DNA from: Perkinsus chesapeaki
Lineage: Eukaryota; Perkinsozoa; Perkinsida; Perkinsidae
DNA length: 64,000 nucleotides
Direction of reading: 5' to 3'
Assembly: GCA_013115145.1 (NCBI GenBank)
Contig: JAAPAO010000140.1
Span: 1-64,000 of the forward strand
Both the position numbers and the translations under genes were made by a program. Within the stretch, counting starts at the first letter, position 1; the number at the start of each line of letters is the position of its first letter. Below the pieces are notes generated by a model. The model did no database searches. It was not told the origin of the DNA and saw nothing but the letters and a program-made list of their open reading frames with translations. Below, one piece after another: positions 22,711 to 34,296 of this stretch.

Positions 22711-24534
22711 ATGTCATACATCGTTCTATTCCTACTGGTACCCGTTTGCGCCGATGCAAGTTCTTTTTTGGACCGAAAAGCCTCCCAGCAAATAGAGACC
22801 AAGAACGGATCGATCACTGGCAGAGTGCTTCAAGCAGATTATACATTACAGCAGCCTCGATACCAAAATGTCATCGAGTTTTTGGGCATCCCATATGCAG
22901 CACCACCGATTGGAGACCTGCGCTTCAGAGCGCCTCGACCATTTAATGAGAGCTGGTCTCACCCCCGGTCGATGGTCAACCGAGGGCTATTTTGCGAGAA
23001 ACACGAGGATTGCCTTTATCTTGATGTCTACACTCCCGAGAAGGCTCCTGGGTTCCTTTCCCTGCCGGTATTGTTCTGGATTCACGGTGGCGGTTTCATG
23101 GGTTTCCACTTCCCTCAAGGAGACGGAGTTGCACTCTCAGCAGCTCACGACTTGGTTGTGGTTATAGCTCATTACTGTTTGGGGCATTTGGCCTTCTTCG
23201 CATCTGATGCTTCTTTATCAGAGGAAGGCTCAACTGGTAACTGGGGAACGCTTGATCAACGAGCAGCCCTATTATGGGTAAAGGAGAACATTGCGAACTT
23301 TGGTGGTGATCCTGGACGGGTTACGATAGCGGGAGAGTCGGCTGGCGCTTTCAGTGTATTATGGCACTTGGTGGCTCCAGGGAGCGCTGGTCTTTATCAT
23401 GCTGCTATCCTCGAATCTACCACTGTCATAAGTCCAATTTTTTACCAAGCGAAAAAGGACGCGTATCGTTATTATGAATGGGTGGCTACTCAACTTGCTG
23501 GATGCAAAGACGCACAAGATCTTCAATGCCTCCGCAAGGTAGACTTCAATGAATTGCAACTCAATTCTTCATGGCAAAGCAATGGTAAGATGAAGAAGAA
23601 GTTTGGACCACCCTGGGCATCAGTGATGTTCCCAAAGTATCCCGTAGGACCAGTTATTGATGGTGTGACGCTACGGGATTCTCCACTCAACGTGGTTAAG
23701 AAAGGTGGCCACTCCAAGGTGCCTATCATACTCGGTGTTAATCATGATGAGGGCACAGGGTTTATATACGAAGTCCCTCAATATATTCAAGGAGCATCGC
23801 ATACACCAACCGAAACGATAGAGAAGAAGTTGATGGCCTACCTGTTAGGCGAAGCTGCTGTAAAGGCTGGTATCTTGGAAATGTACCCAGATTCAGAATA
23901 CCACTCGTGGACCAACAGGGCGGCCATTTTCTCGAAGGCTTCTCGGATTCTTCGTGATTCGGCCTTCCACTGTTCCACACTACGTTTGGCTGAGGCGCTA
24001 ATCAAATGGGATGATAGAGTTTACATGTATACTTGGAACTTTGAAGGTCTTTTTGGAATTCTGGATTATCTCCCTATTATACCCTTCACTGGTGTTGACC
24101 TCGACAGAATGGGGTTCTTTCACTCGGCCGAGCTGCCTTTCGTGCTCAAGTATTTCCCTCAACGGCCCGAGCTCAGCATGTATATTTATGCTGGACACCC
24201 ACCTCGAGAGAAGAATGATGATTTTCATAGATTATCCGATTGTGCATCGTGTATGTGGGCCAATATGGTTACATTCCATAGTCCAGTGGGTGGTAACGCC
24301 TCCTGTGAGTCTCACGTCAAACTGGTTGATTGGCCCAAATTTGATGGTGAAAGATTTCTGTATATTAGTAGGAATCCAAGAGCTATGTCAAGATCGAATA
24401 GCACTGGTGCCTTCCCAAATGATATCTTCCCATCCAACAGAAAATGTAACGTCTTTGATAATCACCAAGCAATCTTTCGTGATGTACGTATTGCAGTGGA
24501 TAATCTCGAGAATTGGAACCCAAATATCACTTAG
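22711..24534 (+). CDS. Secreted type-B carboxylesterase / cholinesterase-like
   Basis: A 607-residue intronless frame from an ATG at 22711, with a signal peptide (MSYIVLFLLVPVCADA). It is an alpha/beta-hydrolase of the carboxylesterase B family. Visible landmarks: the EDCLYLDVYTP signature, oxyanion loop HGGG at residues 125-128, nucleophile Ser210 in GESAG, acid Glu347 in GVNHDEG, and His471 in GFFHSAELPFV. All three catalytic residues are present, so it should hydrolyse carboxyl esters outside the cell or in a secretory compartment; the natural substrate is unknown. Length is normal for the family. It lacks introns, unlike most non-protease genes here. Part of it is copied at 18365-18474. 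Confidence 0.93.
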   Translation: MSYIVLFLLVPVCADASSFLDRKASQQIETKNGSITGRVLQADYTLQQPRYQNVIEFLGIPYAAPPIGDLRFRAPRPFNESWSHPRSMVNRGLFCEKHEDCLYLDVYTPEKAPGFLSLPVLFWIHGGGFMGFHFPQGDGVALSAAHDLVVVIAHYCLGHLAFFASDASLSEEGSTGNWGTLDQRAALLWVKENIANFGGDPGRVTIAGESAGAFSVLWHLVAPGSAGLYHAAILESTTVISPIFYQAKKDAYRYYEWVATQLAGCKDAQDLQCLRKVDFNELQLNSSWQSNGKMKKKFGPPWASVMFPKYPVGPVIDGVTLRDSPLNVVKKGGHSKVPIILGVNHDEGTGFIYEVPQYIQGASHTPTETIEKKLMAYLLGEAAVKAGILEMYPDSEYHSWTNRAAIFSKASRILRDSAFHCSTLRLAEALIKWDDRVYMYTWNFEGLFGILDYLPIIPFTGVDLDRMGFFHSAELPFVLKYFPQRPELSMYIYAGHPPREKNDDFHRLSDCASCMWANMVTFHSPVGGNASCESHVKLVDWPKFDGERFLYISRNPRAMSRSNSTGAFPNDIFPSNRKCNVFDNHQAIFRDVRIAVDNLENWNPNIT

Positions 24535-25732
24535 CATTACCCAGCAAATCATTTGCACATTCGCCAGTTGTGCATTTAGTTTCAAACTACTCTACTTGTT
24601 ATGAACTACTAGTTTACTGAGTAAACTTTACTCACTTTTGATATTTCCATGTCTTTCAATTCACCATTGTACCAATTATCAGTGGAACCCTTTACTGTTC
24701 ACATTTAGCCTTGTATGTATTGAATAAGTAACGGTACCCTACAATGGCACTAACTTGCGTTCGTTGTCAATTCGCTTGTTTTCAATGGAACTATTTATGG
24801 GCAATTGTCTGAACTCAATTAAATTCAATCTTAGAAGGAGAACTCAACTTACTACGTTCACAAAATTGCATTACAAGGCACTAGCGTCGCGCTATGCACA
24901 ACACAGGAAAAAGGCACAATTATTCTGGGATGAGATACTGTATCATCTTTTGGACAATCTCTGCAATTGTTGTGGTATCAGTCCATGAATATTAAAGGCT
25001 TCAGTGCCTTACCCGATCATCTTCGTATTCGTGTGAAGCATGCTGATATTGAAGATATTGCAGATTTTTGGGTAAAATCGAGCCGCTGACCAACGCGAAC
25101 GAAGTGGACACTCACGGTGATCGAAAAAACCGTGGATGGGAGACGGGAGCATTGCTGTATGAACGAAAATGCCCTATCAATGACAGGCTGTCATTGACCA
25201 AGACCGTTTCATCGGCTTGGGCGGGCGAGCCCTGGACACAAGTCCTTAGGTGTGCGCGCACACCTCGCAATTAAAAGGCCACCTGCACTTGTCTAGCTCT
25301 CCTGCGAAATAGATCAGAAATAATGAGGGATGGCCACTGGCCATTCCTGCATCTTGATCAGCACTTGTTTATTTTCATCGTTTCCACGGTGATTGAGCTC
25401 AATGTTCCTCGGATCCTGCTGAGTTATGCGCAGTATAGTTGCAACTTTCGCAGTTTTGAGTCGTCCAGTGTTACACTGCCAGTGTAAATAAAATTTACAT
25501 AGCGTGTTGCTGTAGACTCTAGTCACATTGTAATACTTTATCAGACTAGTGCCCGTACAAATTGACTTATCAATGTCTCATCTGATGATAACCATCACGA
25601 TGGTCTCGCGGTACTATAAATACAGCAATGGCACTAGTCCTAAGGAGGACCAAGTGCACACCATGGGCACAGGGTCCAGCACCCTACCCTAATGCAACTC
25701 GAACACAAAGCACGCGTACTCGACATGACGAC
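24535..25732. other. Spacer with a perfect 16-bp palindrome
   Basis: No supported gene. GGTGTGCGCGCACACC at 25249-25264 is a perfect palindrome, and TCAATGACA/TGTCATTGA form a short hairpin at about 25177-25197. Confidence 0.45.
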
Positions 25733-25991
25733 AACCTCTTCATAATATCCTTAACCGCGCAGCTCAAGATTTTGCCGGCATATCCGAAAGCGAACGAGTG
25801 GCCACCGAGGACGAGCTTCTACCTCTCAGCAGCATGGTCTTTTTCGGGCCTTTTCCTGGACGCTTCCGAGATAACAACGAGAAACAGCCCAGATTGCAAC
25901 ACGTTCTCCTATACCTGAAGTCAGTTAGCGAGCGTTGGCTGAGCCACCTTGGGGAAGAAACGAAAACGAATCAATGGGCAGTCGGAATGGG
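25733..25991 (+). CDS. Possible coding exon, unknown protein
   Basis: A plus-strand stretch open without stops, with helical, charged composition (AAQDFAGISESERVATEDEL; LQHVLLYLKSVSERWLSHLG), ending at a good donor (GGGTAAGGT at about 25988). It needs an upstream exon, which I could not identify. It lies just beyond the 3' end of the convergent phosphatase gene. Confidence 0.3.
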
Positions 25992-26161
25992 TAAGGTACA
26001 CATACAAGCAAGGAGGTTTCATCAAGAAAATTAATGTAGGGGGTAAGGTGATGAGAATAAAGGAACTCGTGGGGTAGCATGTCCTCGAGCGTGATAATTT
26101 GTGAGGACGCTAAAATCAATCAGCGCAGAGGGATGTTAATAGTTTCAGGAAACCACTTCAC

Positions 26162-26888
26162 TCACATTGGAGTGTAGCCGTGAAGAAACGCCGACTGTTC
26201 TTTAGTGAAGCATCTAGAGCTTCGAAGCTGCCGTACCAATCGTAACTGTTCAATAACAGGTCGCAGAGCATCACCTACTTATCCTTACCGCATCAGTTGG
26301 CTCCATATTCTCTCTCTCGATGAGGCCAAGTGCAACCATTACCGGGGACCGCCCGAGACCAGAGATACAGTGGATAGCAACGCATGGCGGCTTTGCTGTG
26401 GCACACTTCTTCTTGTACAGCGAGGAGTCCAATATTTCCATGAAATCCTCTATCACCCACTCCGGCGGAGAACATCCATCGGCGAACGGCTAAGGGAAGA
26501 CTATGCCTGGCGCTGACCTGAGCGCGATGGAGCTTACCAAATCATGCAGTGCGATTTCTAGCTCCTCGAAGGCCCCTCGAGGATACCGGGAATCGTTGTC
26601 GCTCGAGACTCTAATCTGAGACTTAACTTGATGAACTGATCGATGATGTCATGCTACCAAATCTGTCACACCGAACCGATTCTTCAAGTACAGGGCCACG
26701 GCGCGAGCATTCTCATGTGTTGGCGCTTCACAAATGACCATCTGTGATTAAGTAACCCGAGCTGATCAAACTGAGACATATCCCACCTTAAAGCGTCCAC
26801 TGTCCCCTCCTGTGACGAGTGTCGGGCCTTTTGGTGACACAAGATAGTTGTAAGTTCCAGCGGGTGGTCTCGCCCAATCATCAACCAT
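26162..26888 (-). CDS. PRL/PTP4A-type tyrosine phosphatase, five exons
   Basis: Five exons: 26888-26787, 26741-26658, 26615-26538, 26489-26289 and 26245-26162. They join in frame at GT-AG sites to give 182 residues. The protein follows PRL phosphatases throughout: the N-terminal strand (RFKMVICEAPTHENARAVAL), RFGVTDLIRV, the general-acid loop PFADG (Asp92), the P-loop HCISGLGRSP (Cys129, Arg135) and the tail (RSSRCFTKEQSAFLHGYTPM). It should be a cytosolic or membrane-associated protein phosphatase. Two differences from animal PRLs: Ser136 replaces the Ala after the catalytic Arg, and no C-terminal CAAX prenylation box is present in this model. A GTGAGT at the stop codon allows an alternative last exon, but I found no CAAX in it. 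Confidence 0.85.
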
Positions 26889-27344
26889 TAGCCCGGCCTT
26901 ATCTACAAATCCGTTCATTACTTATGTGTCACCCATATCTTTGCATACATCGCCTGTACAGCTCTGCCCTTTTCGTGTGCTCTCGTAGCCGTCTCTCGAC
27001 TCTACTCGAATGCAATGGCTTCACTGCAACTGCTGCCATCACGTTCCCTCCGCTCAAGGTACTTTGCTCGCTGCCTTCCTCTTCGACGAGGACAGTCGGA
27101 GATCCTATCGAGGAAACTTCAATTTTATTGAAGGCGCGAAAACAAGCGGCGTGTAATTAATTCTTGTTACCGTCGCTTTCCCTCTCTTGGCTGCCTCGTA
27201 TGCCGGTTAACCTTAAAAGCATCTTTCACAGCTTCTATAATGTAACGTATATCTGCCCGATAAAACATTACCCAGTTACCTGGTGATAATCTCACTCACC
27301 AAAGACCCTTCTTAGTAGCCTATTTTAATCGACTTTACCACTCT
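26889..27344. other. Spacer between phosphatase and channel genes
   Basis: No supported coding exon on either strand. It should include the phosphatase promoter and the channel 3' end. Confidence 0.4.
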
Positions 27345-30300
27345 TCAAAGAGATGTGATGAGCCAATGTGTGTAATTTAGGTCGTTGAAGGCCCCGTTAG
27401 CACGACACTCAGAGGCCAATACCAAAGAAAAGTGTGCAGTAGTGGTCGGAAGGTCGCCTAAAGAGACATGTAGCTGCTGGCCAGCTGTGACTGCTGAGAG
27501 ACTTACCCAGCTTTTGATAATCAGCGATCTAAACCGCTGACTGTTGATGAGTTCAAGTAAGGTGCTGAAAGTGGTGTCGAGTGCTCTTTGGTGATCAGAG
27601 CACTTGTTCAACGACAAGTGGTAGTAGGTTTTAAACCAAAGTAAAAAGCCTGACAGCAGCGATCTTGCCAACGAACCCATCAACGCCACAGAACTATCAA
27701 TGAGACAAGTTGTCAGTAGTTCATCTGCCATGCGGAGAGTAATCATGGAAACTTCCGACCTATGGGGGCGATGCCGGAGTAACATAGCCGACTTACCGGC
27801 TCCGTCATCAAGCCTCCTCATGCCAGCCTCCGCTGCGGTTTTCGCCCTTGCTTCAAGCTCAGGAGATAACATCCAGCCCATTTTCTCTCCTTGCCCTACG
27901 CAAGTTCGACACCCAGCCAGGGCAATTCTCTCGCATATTACTCTCATTTTCCGGGTAGCTCCTTCGCCTTCGATCCCCACCTGCTGCTGTTGCTGCCCGT
28001 ACAACATCATTCCTGCTTTTATCGATCTCCTGAGAGCTCCCTGCCTCACCCGAGACATGTTTCCCCTTTACAGTATGAACCGAGGCGATAACCTTCCGCT
28101 TCAAAGTCTTCACTCGTGCATTGTTCTCTATGCTCTCCTGCACTGCTTGGCACCTCAATCTATTCTCCTCAAACAAGTCCCTCCATCTATTCACGTCGCT
28201 TCCAGTCTACCAACGAATATGTACACCGCAGCTGGACGAGCGCCATCTCACTCCGGTGAGCGTCAAATTCATCAGCCTCATGCGCTCTTCAATGTCCTCA
28301 AGCTTTTCCAATAATCCCAATAGCGTTACCCTCAACGTGAGCATATCCCTCGCCTTAGCGTCGCCCTATCACTCGAGCCCTGCTCTCAACCACGGTTAGT
28401 AAAGCCTGCCGACCCTTAAACGCAGCAACCCGCTAACAAACTCCTCGCAAGTTATGGAACCAGATCCATCAACATCCAGGATCTTGAAGAGTTCTTCGAC
28501 CATTGCTGGTTGAATGTCAATCAATGCCAACTTTTGCTGAGGAGGGAAGTCTCGTCAAAGCCGTGCAAGTTCCCACACTCGTCATGCGCTATTCAAGTTG
28601 GAAACCGAATGCAAAGAACGATCGATCCCGCTGGATATCGCAAAAATCAGTACGAATGGTGTCCACGTGTCATCCTATGCCTAGGATCGTGAAAGCTACT
28701 GTTAGATTGAGAAATAAGCAAACCACATATAAAAGCATATCTTACCTTCATGCTAGGATCACCAAGGACACTCTTTTGAAACTCATCCCATCGTAATGTA
28801 CCAGAACCATCAACATCTGCCTTCTCAAACTCCCCTTGAAGTGATCTTATGAACTGCACCTCCAGTTGGTAGATAAGCTATATAAGGAGCACTATCGAGC
28901 AGCAGCAGCAGTATTAGCTCCTCACTTTGGCACGTTCGACTTCATTACCATCTGAAACTGCCATCACTCGCTCGACCACCACCCCCAGCAAAGCCTTCAA
29001 CATCCCGTACGAGCAAGAATAAACAACGAAGATGATCAGAATGTTCGCAGCTAAGTTGATCTCGAGCACCTAACTATTGATTGGCGCGTGAGAAAATCAG
29101 CTGCTTGGCAGACAGACCTCTCTGGAGACTGTGTACCAGTTGTCCAGGGTCAGTAGCTGCAGACAAGTGAGCAAGGAGCGTCCTATGTTACCAAAATACT
29201 GGCTAAGTTCAGGCCAAACGTGAACCTAATACGACCAAATAGAATGAAAACAGTAGTAACATAGCGGACACAATTATCAGTGTTGGACTACATACAAATG
29301 GAAACACGAATTCGCAAAAATCAAACTCAGATTCGCAGCACGGGTTAACGCCTAGTCGATGATGGGGTCCAACACCTTACATTATCAAGCTGCGATGTCC
29401 CAAGGGCCAAGGCTACCTGATAACAAGTGTACCAACGCCAGAGAGTAGGCTACTACCTCACTTGGTGAAGGCAAATGGGAGGTAGATTGTCCGACTATAA
29501 GTGTGAAGTAGCTGGCTACTACTAACCTATTATTGCGCTGCCTGCTGGTTAGACAAGCTATCTAAGCTCACATGATGATACCAAGTATAATAGTAATCCA
29601 AACTAGAGTGCGCAGCGTAGCCTCAATACCCGCCACAAGCACCCATAGCTGCTTGAGACCGCTGCTGTGCCGGACCAGGCTGACAGGCCTGAACTACTAT
29701 CATCTACTTGCCCTGCAGCTGTAGCTACTACTATACCTGACAAGTCTAATGATTCGCATTGCCGAACCCAGCTGGAGTTTGTCATCGCTCCCAGCAGAAG
29801 GGTCGTTGGGGTCAAGATCGATCGACTTGAGGCCAAAGTAGACATCGTAAACTCCGAAGACCAGAAGCATGAAGTCGACAAGCGTCCATGAATCGAACAA
29901 GATTCCCCATCCTGAGCCACCTCGCTTTGCCGGGAAATCTGTCCTTGGTTCTCACCAAGTTTTTTTGCATGAATGAAGAGTTCCACTGTGAAGCCCGCAA
30001 GGCAGAGCATTTGTAGGAGTTGAAACACGAGTATCTCAGTTCGCTTCTCTGAGGACGGTCTCCCAACTACATCGGTTTCGAGGCCCGCCAAAAGGGTAGA
30101 CTACCAGCATGGCAGCAGACACACAGGCTCTCACTTACCATCAATACAACTATCCACATTATCGCATCGAACGAATGCTTCCTCGCAACAGAGGCAATAA
30201 GAGCCCGGATGCCGCCGCCAGATGGGTTCATAAATGACAAGTCCATGGTTGCCGCTGAAGCCATGCCACCGAAGGCACCATCCCCACCAAAGCTGCCCGT

Positions 30301-30447
30301 GGAAGCATACCTGCACCTGGAGATACTCACCGACCAACAGAGGGGTAAGTTCCGCCGACCTAGAGGATGACCAGCTTGTAGAGACCGGTCGTATGGGGAC
30401 ATCATCAACACGCATGTTCCCTCCCACTGCACCTTGAAGCCTGTCAT
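27345..30447 (-). CDS. Single-domain voltage-gated cation channel with two EF-hands
   Basis: Many short exons; outer borders approximate. In order: S1 (FDAIMWIVVLM, exon ending 30139), S2 (VFQLLQMLCLAGFTVELFIH), S3 (WTLVDFMLLVFGVYDV), S4 (SAMRIIRLVR), S4-S5 linker and S5 (LWVLVAGIEATLRTLVWITI), pore helix and filter (YFGNIGRSLL then LLTLDNW, about 29200-29119), S6 (LAANILIIFVVYSCSYGMLK), EF-hand 1 (DVDGSGTLRWDE, exon 28859-28752), EF-hand 2 (DVDGSGSITCEE, about 28475-28440), then a charged coiled-coil tail (28340-28090). Both EF loops are canonical 12-residue calcium sites. One 6-TM domain suggests a tetramer, as in bacterial sodium channels and protist EukCat-type channels. The filter has Asp (TLDNW) where those usually have Glu (TLESW). 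One S4 intron may use a GC donor. Confidence 0.8.
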
Positions 30448-31694
30448 TAGACGGTCTAGACGGAACTACTGGTAGGCACTTACAGAGATAGCAGCTGTGG
30501 GCTGATCTTGCGCTGCTTCACTCGCTACAGCGCAAGCAAGATAACGACATATGAACAGTAAGACAGCGGCCTCACCTTTACCGGCAACTGTCGAGGAGAA
30601 TCTGAAGGCGGGTAGCCTCAGGATTACCTCAAAGCGTTCCTATGCGAAATATGTAGACAAGCACGGAGATTAGGCAAGACCCATAGACAGGTAAGCAAAC
30701 AAGTATGTCCGGTTAGCAAGTACGTCATAAGCTTTTACACACGTCTTGGAGCCAGGAAGACTAAAGCTCATCGATTTCATCAATGAGCTCCCTATAGTGA
30801 ACTCAATATGAGGGAGCATCTATCGAGGTAAGGTTGTTCTCTTGTTGAAGACAAGTCAACGGACCAGCAGAATCCAACGTGGCTACCTATATCATCTTCA
30901 TCACTTTCCACCCTCTCTCCACCATCCTGACAAACACAAATGATAAAGATACAAACTATGCTAAAATTCAGACACCCAGTGAACTGTTTAGAATCACCTG
31001 CTCATCCTCACCTTCACCTACATACACCTCCAGTGGCGAAATGCGCACAGATGCCCTCCGCCTAGCTACCATCAATTCACTAAGTACTAAAATATATTAT
31101 TATGAACGCAAGACACTGGGGGAGTAAGAGGGAGCTCGGGCCCATACGAGACGTCACCGTGAGACTCCGAGGAAACACATCAACCCTCTGGTATTACTAC
31201 AACAACTACAACCAACAAAAGCAGCAAATGTATCATATCCGACATCATCATTATCGACGTTGAGACCCTTACGTTAAAAACGCAGCCGGTGAACGAAGCA
31301 AGAAGGAATGATACAAATATAATAATAAGAGGGAAGTTGCTATCGGAAGCAAACAGCTAATTAGACGCTATGGGCCGAGTCCAGTTAGAGTTTATGAAAG
31401 AAGAATGATTATGATAGGCAACGATTATCCAAACATGGCAGCTTATCGGAAGTCTATACCAACAAAATTGAGGCGACCCATAGCAGCACAGTTCAATGTT
31501 GGATACCTCAAGGGGGACAGTGTAGTGATTGTTGTTGACTGTATCATCAATGATCAACTATTACAGACTTCACCGAAACTAACACTATCACAATCTCACT
31601 GTACGTAAGATGCTCAAGAGCAGTCGGTAAAGCCCATAGTGGGAGATCTCGGAGATGAAACGGTCTACAAAAATAGCAGCAGCCATAAAGGTTA
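30448..31694. other. Spacer upstream of the channel gene
   Basis: No firmly supported gene. Some of it may hold 5' exons of the channel, whose true start codon I could not identify. Confidence 0.35.
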
Positions 31695-32084
31695 TTAGTT
31701 GCACGGCACGTGCTTAAGGACAGCTCTGGCCATCTGTGATGGATCTTCATTCCTTGATACCATGCAGCTCGTCGGTACAGTAACCACATCAAATCGGCCG
31801 ACTCTGCGCCTTTTTATAAGGTCGCAAGGCTCGGCCAATTCACACTGAAATCTTCCAATACGTCTAACCTTTGGACTCGTAGAGGGTGCTGCTGTTACCG
31901 TTGGCTTTATGCAATCAGTATCCTTATGGAGGGTGGCATCTCTTAAGCTCTCGGCATCATCATGAGATAGAACAACCAAGGGTTCGAGACTAAACCGTCC
32001 CCTCTGAGTCCGAGGTGTCTCATCATCCTTGGTAACAGATGATGATGACGGAGGTTGGGTTAAAGGTTGAGTATTATCGACCAT
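31695..32084 (-). CDS. Small protein with three GRF motifs, paralogue A
   Basis: About 129 residues if translation starts at the in-frame ATG at 32084; the frame stays open to 32171 without another ATG. Three spaced motifs share a Gly-Arg-Phe core: RGRFSLE, RIGRFQCE and RRVGRFDVV. The rest is low-complexity and Ser/Thr/Pro-rich. No signal peptide or membrane segment. It is paralogous to 35687-36172 from the first GRF to the C-terminus (RVGRF…SRNE/SRSE). It lies head-to-head with the glutaredoxin gene at 32319, 234 bp apart, so they may share a promoter. Family not recognised. The RFxV-like form of the last motif recalls docking peptides of WNK/SPAK kinases, but that is only a resemblance. Confidence 0.65.
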   Translation of the reverse strand: MVDNTQPLTQPPSSSSVTKDDETPRTQRGRFSLEPLVVLSHDDAESLRDATLHKDTDCIKPTVTAAPSTSPKVRRIGRFQCELAEPCDLIKRRRVGRFDVVTVPTSCMVSRNEDPSQMARAVLKHVPCN

Positions 32085-32318
32085 GCAAAGCACAGGCCTT
32101 GCTACAGGTAGTGGCTCGAAATTAAAGAAACAAAACGAAAGCTGACATTCAACAGCATCAGTTTCGGTCAACTTCTAAGAATCTTTACTCGCTAGCGATT
32201 CGTGCGAGTGAGCTCGAGGAATCTTGAGAATCTTGCGTTCTTGCAGCATTCCTCAACTTTCGCGGGTGTCCCGCAGGACTTAACACACCATAGAACGCTC
32301 AAGAGATTCACTTGATCA

Positions 32319-32751
32319 ATGACCGAGGCGAAGACTTTCGTAGATAGTGAGATAGCTGGTAACAAAGTAGTGGTATTCAGTAAGAGCTACTGCCCTTTTT
32401 GCACCAAGGCCAAAAAGGCCCTATCTAGCGTTGGTAAGCCCCCTGTATAAAGGAATGTCTCATCACGTAACTACAGGTGCTGATTACAAAGCCATCGAAC
32501 TCGATGGGCGTAAGGATTGTGATAGCATCCAAGACTACCTACTCAGTATAACTGGTGGCCGCAGCGTAAGTGTTAGAGCATAGGTAGTCGCTGATTGCTA
32601 CAATCAGGTACCTCGTGTGTTCATCAAAGGCAAGTTCATTGGCGGTGGCGATGAGACAGCTGCCAAGGCGAAAAGTGGTGAGCTCCAAAAGGTAAGAAAC
32701 CGTTGCTCAAGATACCCAACCATGTCCGTTTGGCAGATACTTGAAGGCTAG
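32319..32751 (+). CDS. Dithiol glutaredoxin 1 (CPFC), four exons
   Basis: Exons 32319-32433, 32477-32565, 32608-32691 and 32737-32751 join in frame to code for 100 residues. Active site KSYCPFCTKAKKAL (residues 25-28 CPFC), cis-Pro in VPRVFIKGKFIGGGDE, and the GG glutathione-binding turn are all present. A classical dithiol glutaredoxin that reduces protein disulfides and protein-glutathione mixed disulfides using glutathione, presumably in the cytosol as no targeting peptide is seen. Introns 1 and 2 fall at the same sites as introns 1 and 2 of glutaredoxin 3. The last exon encodes only ILEG. Divergently placed to GRF paralogue A. Confidence 0.92.
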
Positions 32752-32985
32752 AAAATGTCACCACAATTTTTAAATAAGTTTTCAAGATCTGCTTTTCTAT
32801 CGAGTTGTATTCAGTCGAATTCATCATAAAAACAGGAATGACCATAAAACAAAACACGTATTACGAAGCTGAAAAGTCTTGGCAGTACAGGGCACCGACG
32901 ACTGCTCAAAAGATAACAGTTCAGAACACACCAATTAACATCCGTTGAACTGCAATTAATCTCCACAATAAGCTCCCTGCCGGCC

Positions 32986-34296
32986 TCAGGCATTAACAAT
33001 CGTATGCAGGAGGCCAGATAGACAAAGGGGAAACATTAACACCCCGAAGATGAACAAACCCACCGACATGTACCACGTGGCGCTTTGCCTGACGAGAGAC
33101 CGAAAAGTGGCTTTCGACAACTTATCGTATTCATCTTTGCCAACTTCCCTTTCATAGAAAATCCTACAATACAGAAGCGTAGGGAAAATGAAGACCAAAG
33201 TGTTGGCACTGACAATGGACATGAACGAGTACGTATAGCCTAGGTTCTCGACCCCTACTGATATTGATACGCAGAATACAATAAAAGCAACTGTAGATCC
33301 AATATGGAGTTTAGTTGTATCTTTTAATAAGGGCATGAAGTAGCATAGAGCTTCCCCAAGGGATTGTCTAGCTGCAAATAATATAATAGGAAAGGCAGTC
33401 AGTAGGGCTACCGGTAGGGCTATATAACCAATTAATATTGCAGGGTGCCCAAGTGGCAGACTCAGATAGAAATTTGCAGAGACGTTGTAACCATAAACAT
33501 AATAAGGTATTATCATAGCTATGGCAAAGAACACCGTAACAATGAGGAAGGCTAAGACCAGTATTGTGTCGAGCCGAGGTAGAGTTCTGCGTATAGTGTC
33601 TTGTGCCACCGGTAATGCTACGAAGTGACAAGAATATGCTCCAACAAACAAAGGCATAACAGATAGTAATTGCCATACATCCGATTGGGGTGGGAAACCA
33701 ACGCTATCAGAACCCGCTGGTTCCTCACTCACAGCAGCATACACCACACCAGCAATTATCGAATAGAGAAATAGCGTGATGCCTATAGCACTTGTGATGG
33801 CATTGGCTGATATGTGCCGGGCCATACATATTGGTAAGAGCAGTACAACAATAAGAGCAATGAACCCTACTCTTATCCAAAATCTATTGCTAGTAGTTGA
33901 TCCAGGAATGAAGTGCTCAGTGAGTGACAAGCCGATATCCGCGAACACTTGAAGGTAAACCGTGTCCATCAGAGCGTTATTTAAGAAAAGTACTATATCG
34001 GTTATTGGGGCCAACCAATCTAGGCCCGCATGAACTGATACTGTATTGAATGTAAGCCTTTTATTAGGCATAACCATAGCAATACAGTTAAGTAGATGAG
34101 CAGTAAATCCAGATAGAACTGCGCATAAAATAAACCATGAAACGCCGATTACCCATCCACACTTAGATAGACCAAATGCGAGTGTGAGCATACCTGTGCC
34201 AATAATAGCATTGGCAAGGCAAGCAACACCAGAGAAGATGCTCCCTTTAGGAGGTAGAGGGGGTAAGTCGTAATCAGAGCTCACTCGGCTAGTCAT
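32986..34296 (-). CDS. Amino-acid transporter, AAAP/SLC38-like
   Basis: An intronless 436-residue frame from an ATG at 34296, with about 11 hydrophobic helices. The N-terminus reads GSIFSGVACLANAIIGTGML, the family hallmark in TM1 (N-x-x-x-G-x-G-x-L). It belongs to the amino acid/auxin permease family (SLC32/36/38 type), which moves neutral or cationic amino acids across the plasma or vacuolar membrane with sodium or protons. Substrate cannot be told from sequence. It sits between the two copies of the GRF-glutaredoxin module, so it either was there before the duplication or was inserted later. Confidence 0.88.
   Translation of the reverse strand: MTSRVSSDYDLPPLPPKGSIFSGVACLANAIIGTGMLTLAFGLSKCGWVIGVSWFILCAVLSGFTAHLLNCIAMVMPNKRLTFNTVSVHAGLDWLAPITDIVLFLNNALMDTVYLQVFADIGLSLTEHFIPGSTTSNRFWIRVGFIALIVVLLLPICMARHISANAITSAIGITLFLYSIIAGVVYAAVSEEPAGSDSVGFPPQSDVWQLLSVMPLFVGAYSCHFVALPVAQDTIRRTLPRLDTILVLAFLIVTVFFAIAMIIPYYVYGYNVSANFYLSLPLGHPAILIGYIALPVALLTAFPIILFAARQSLGEALCYFMPLLKDTTKLHIGSTVAFIVFCVSISVGVENLGYTYSFMSIVSANTLVFIFPTLLYCRIFYEREVGKDEYDKLSKATFRSLVRQSATWYMSVGLFIFGVLMFPLCLSGLLHTIVNA

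Noticed and set aside
31978-31998. B-box-like GGGTTCGAGACT near 31982.
   Set aside because: It is inside the conserved first GRF motif of a coding region, with no A-box.
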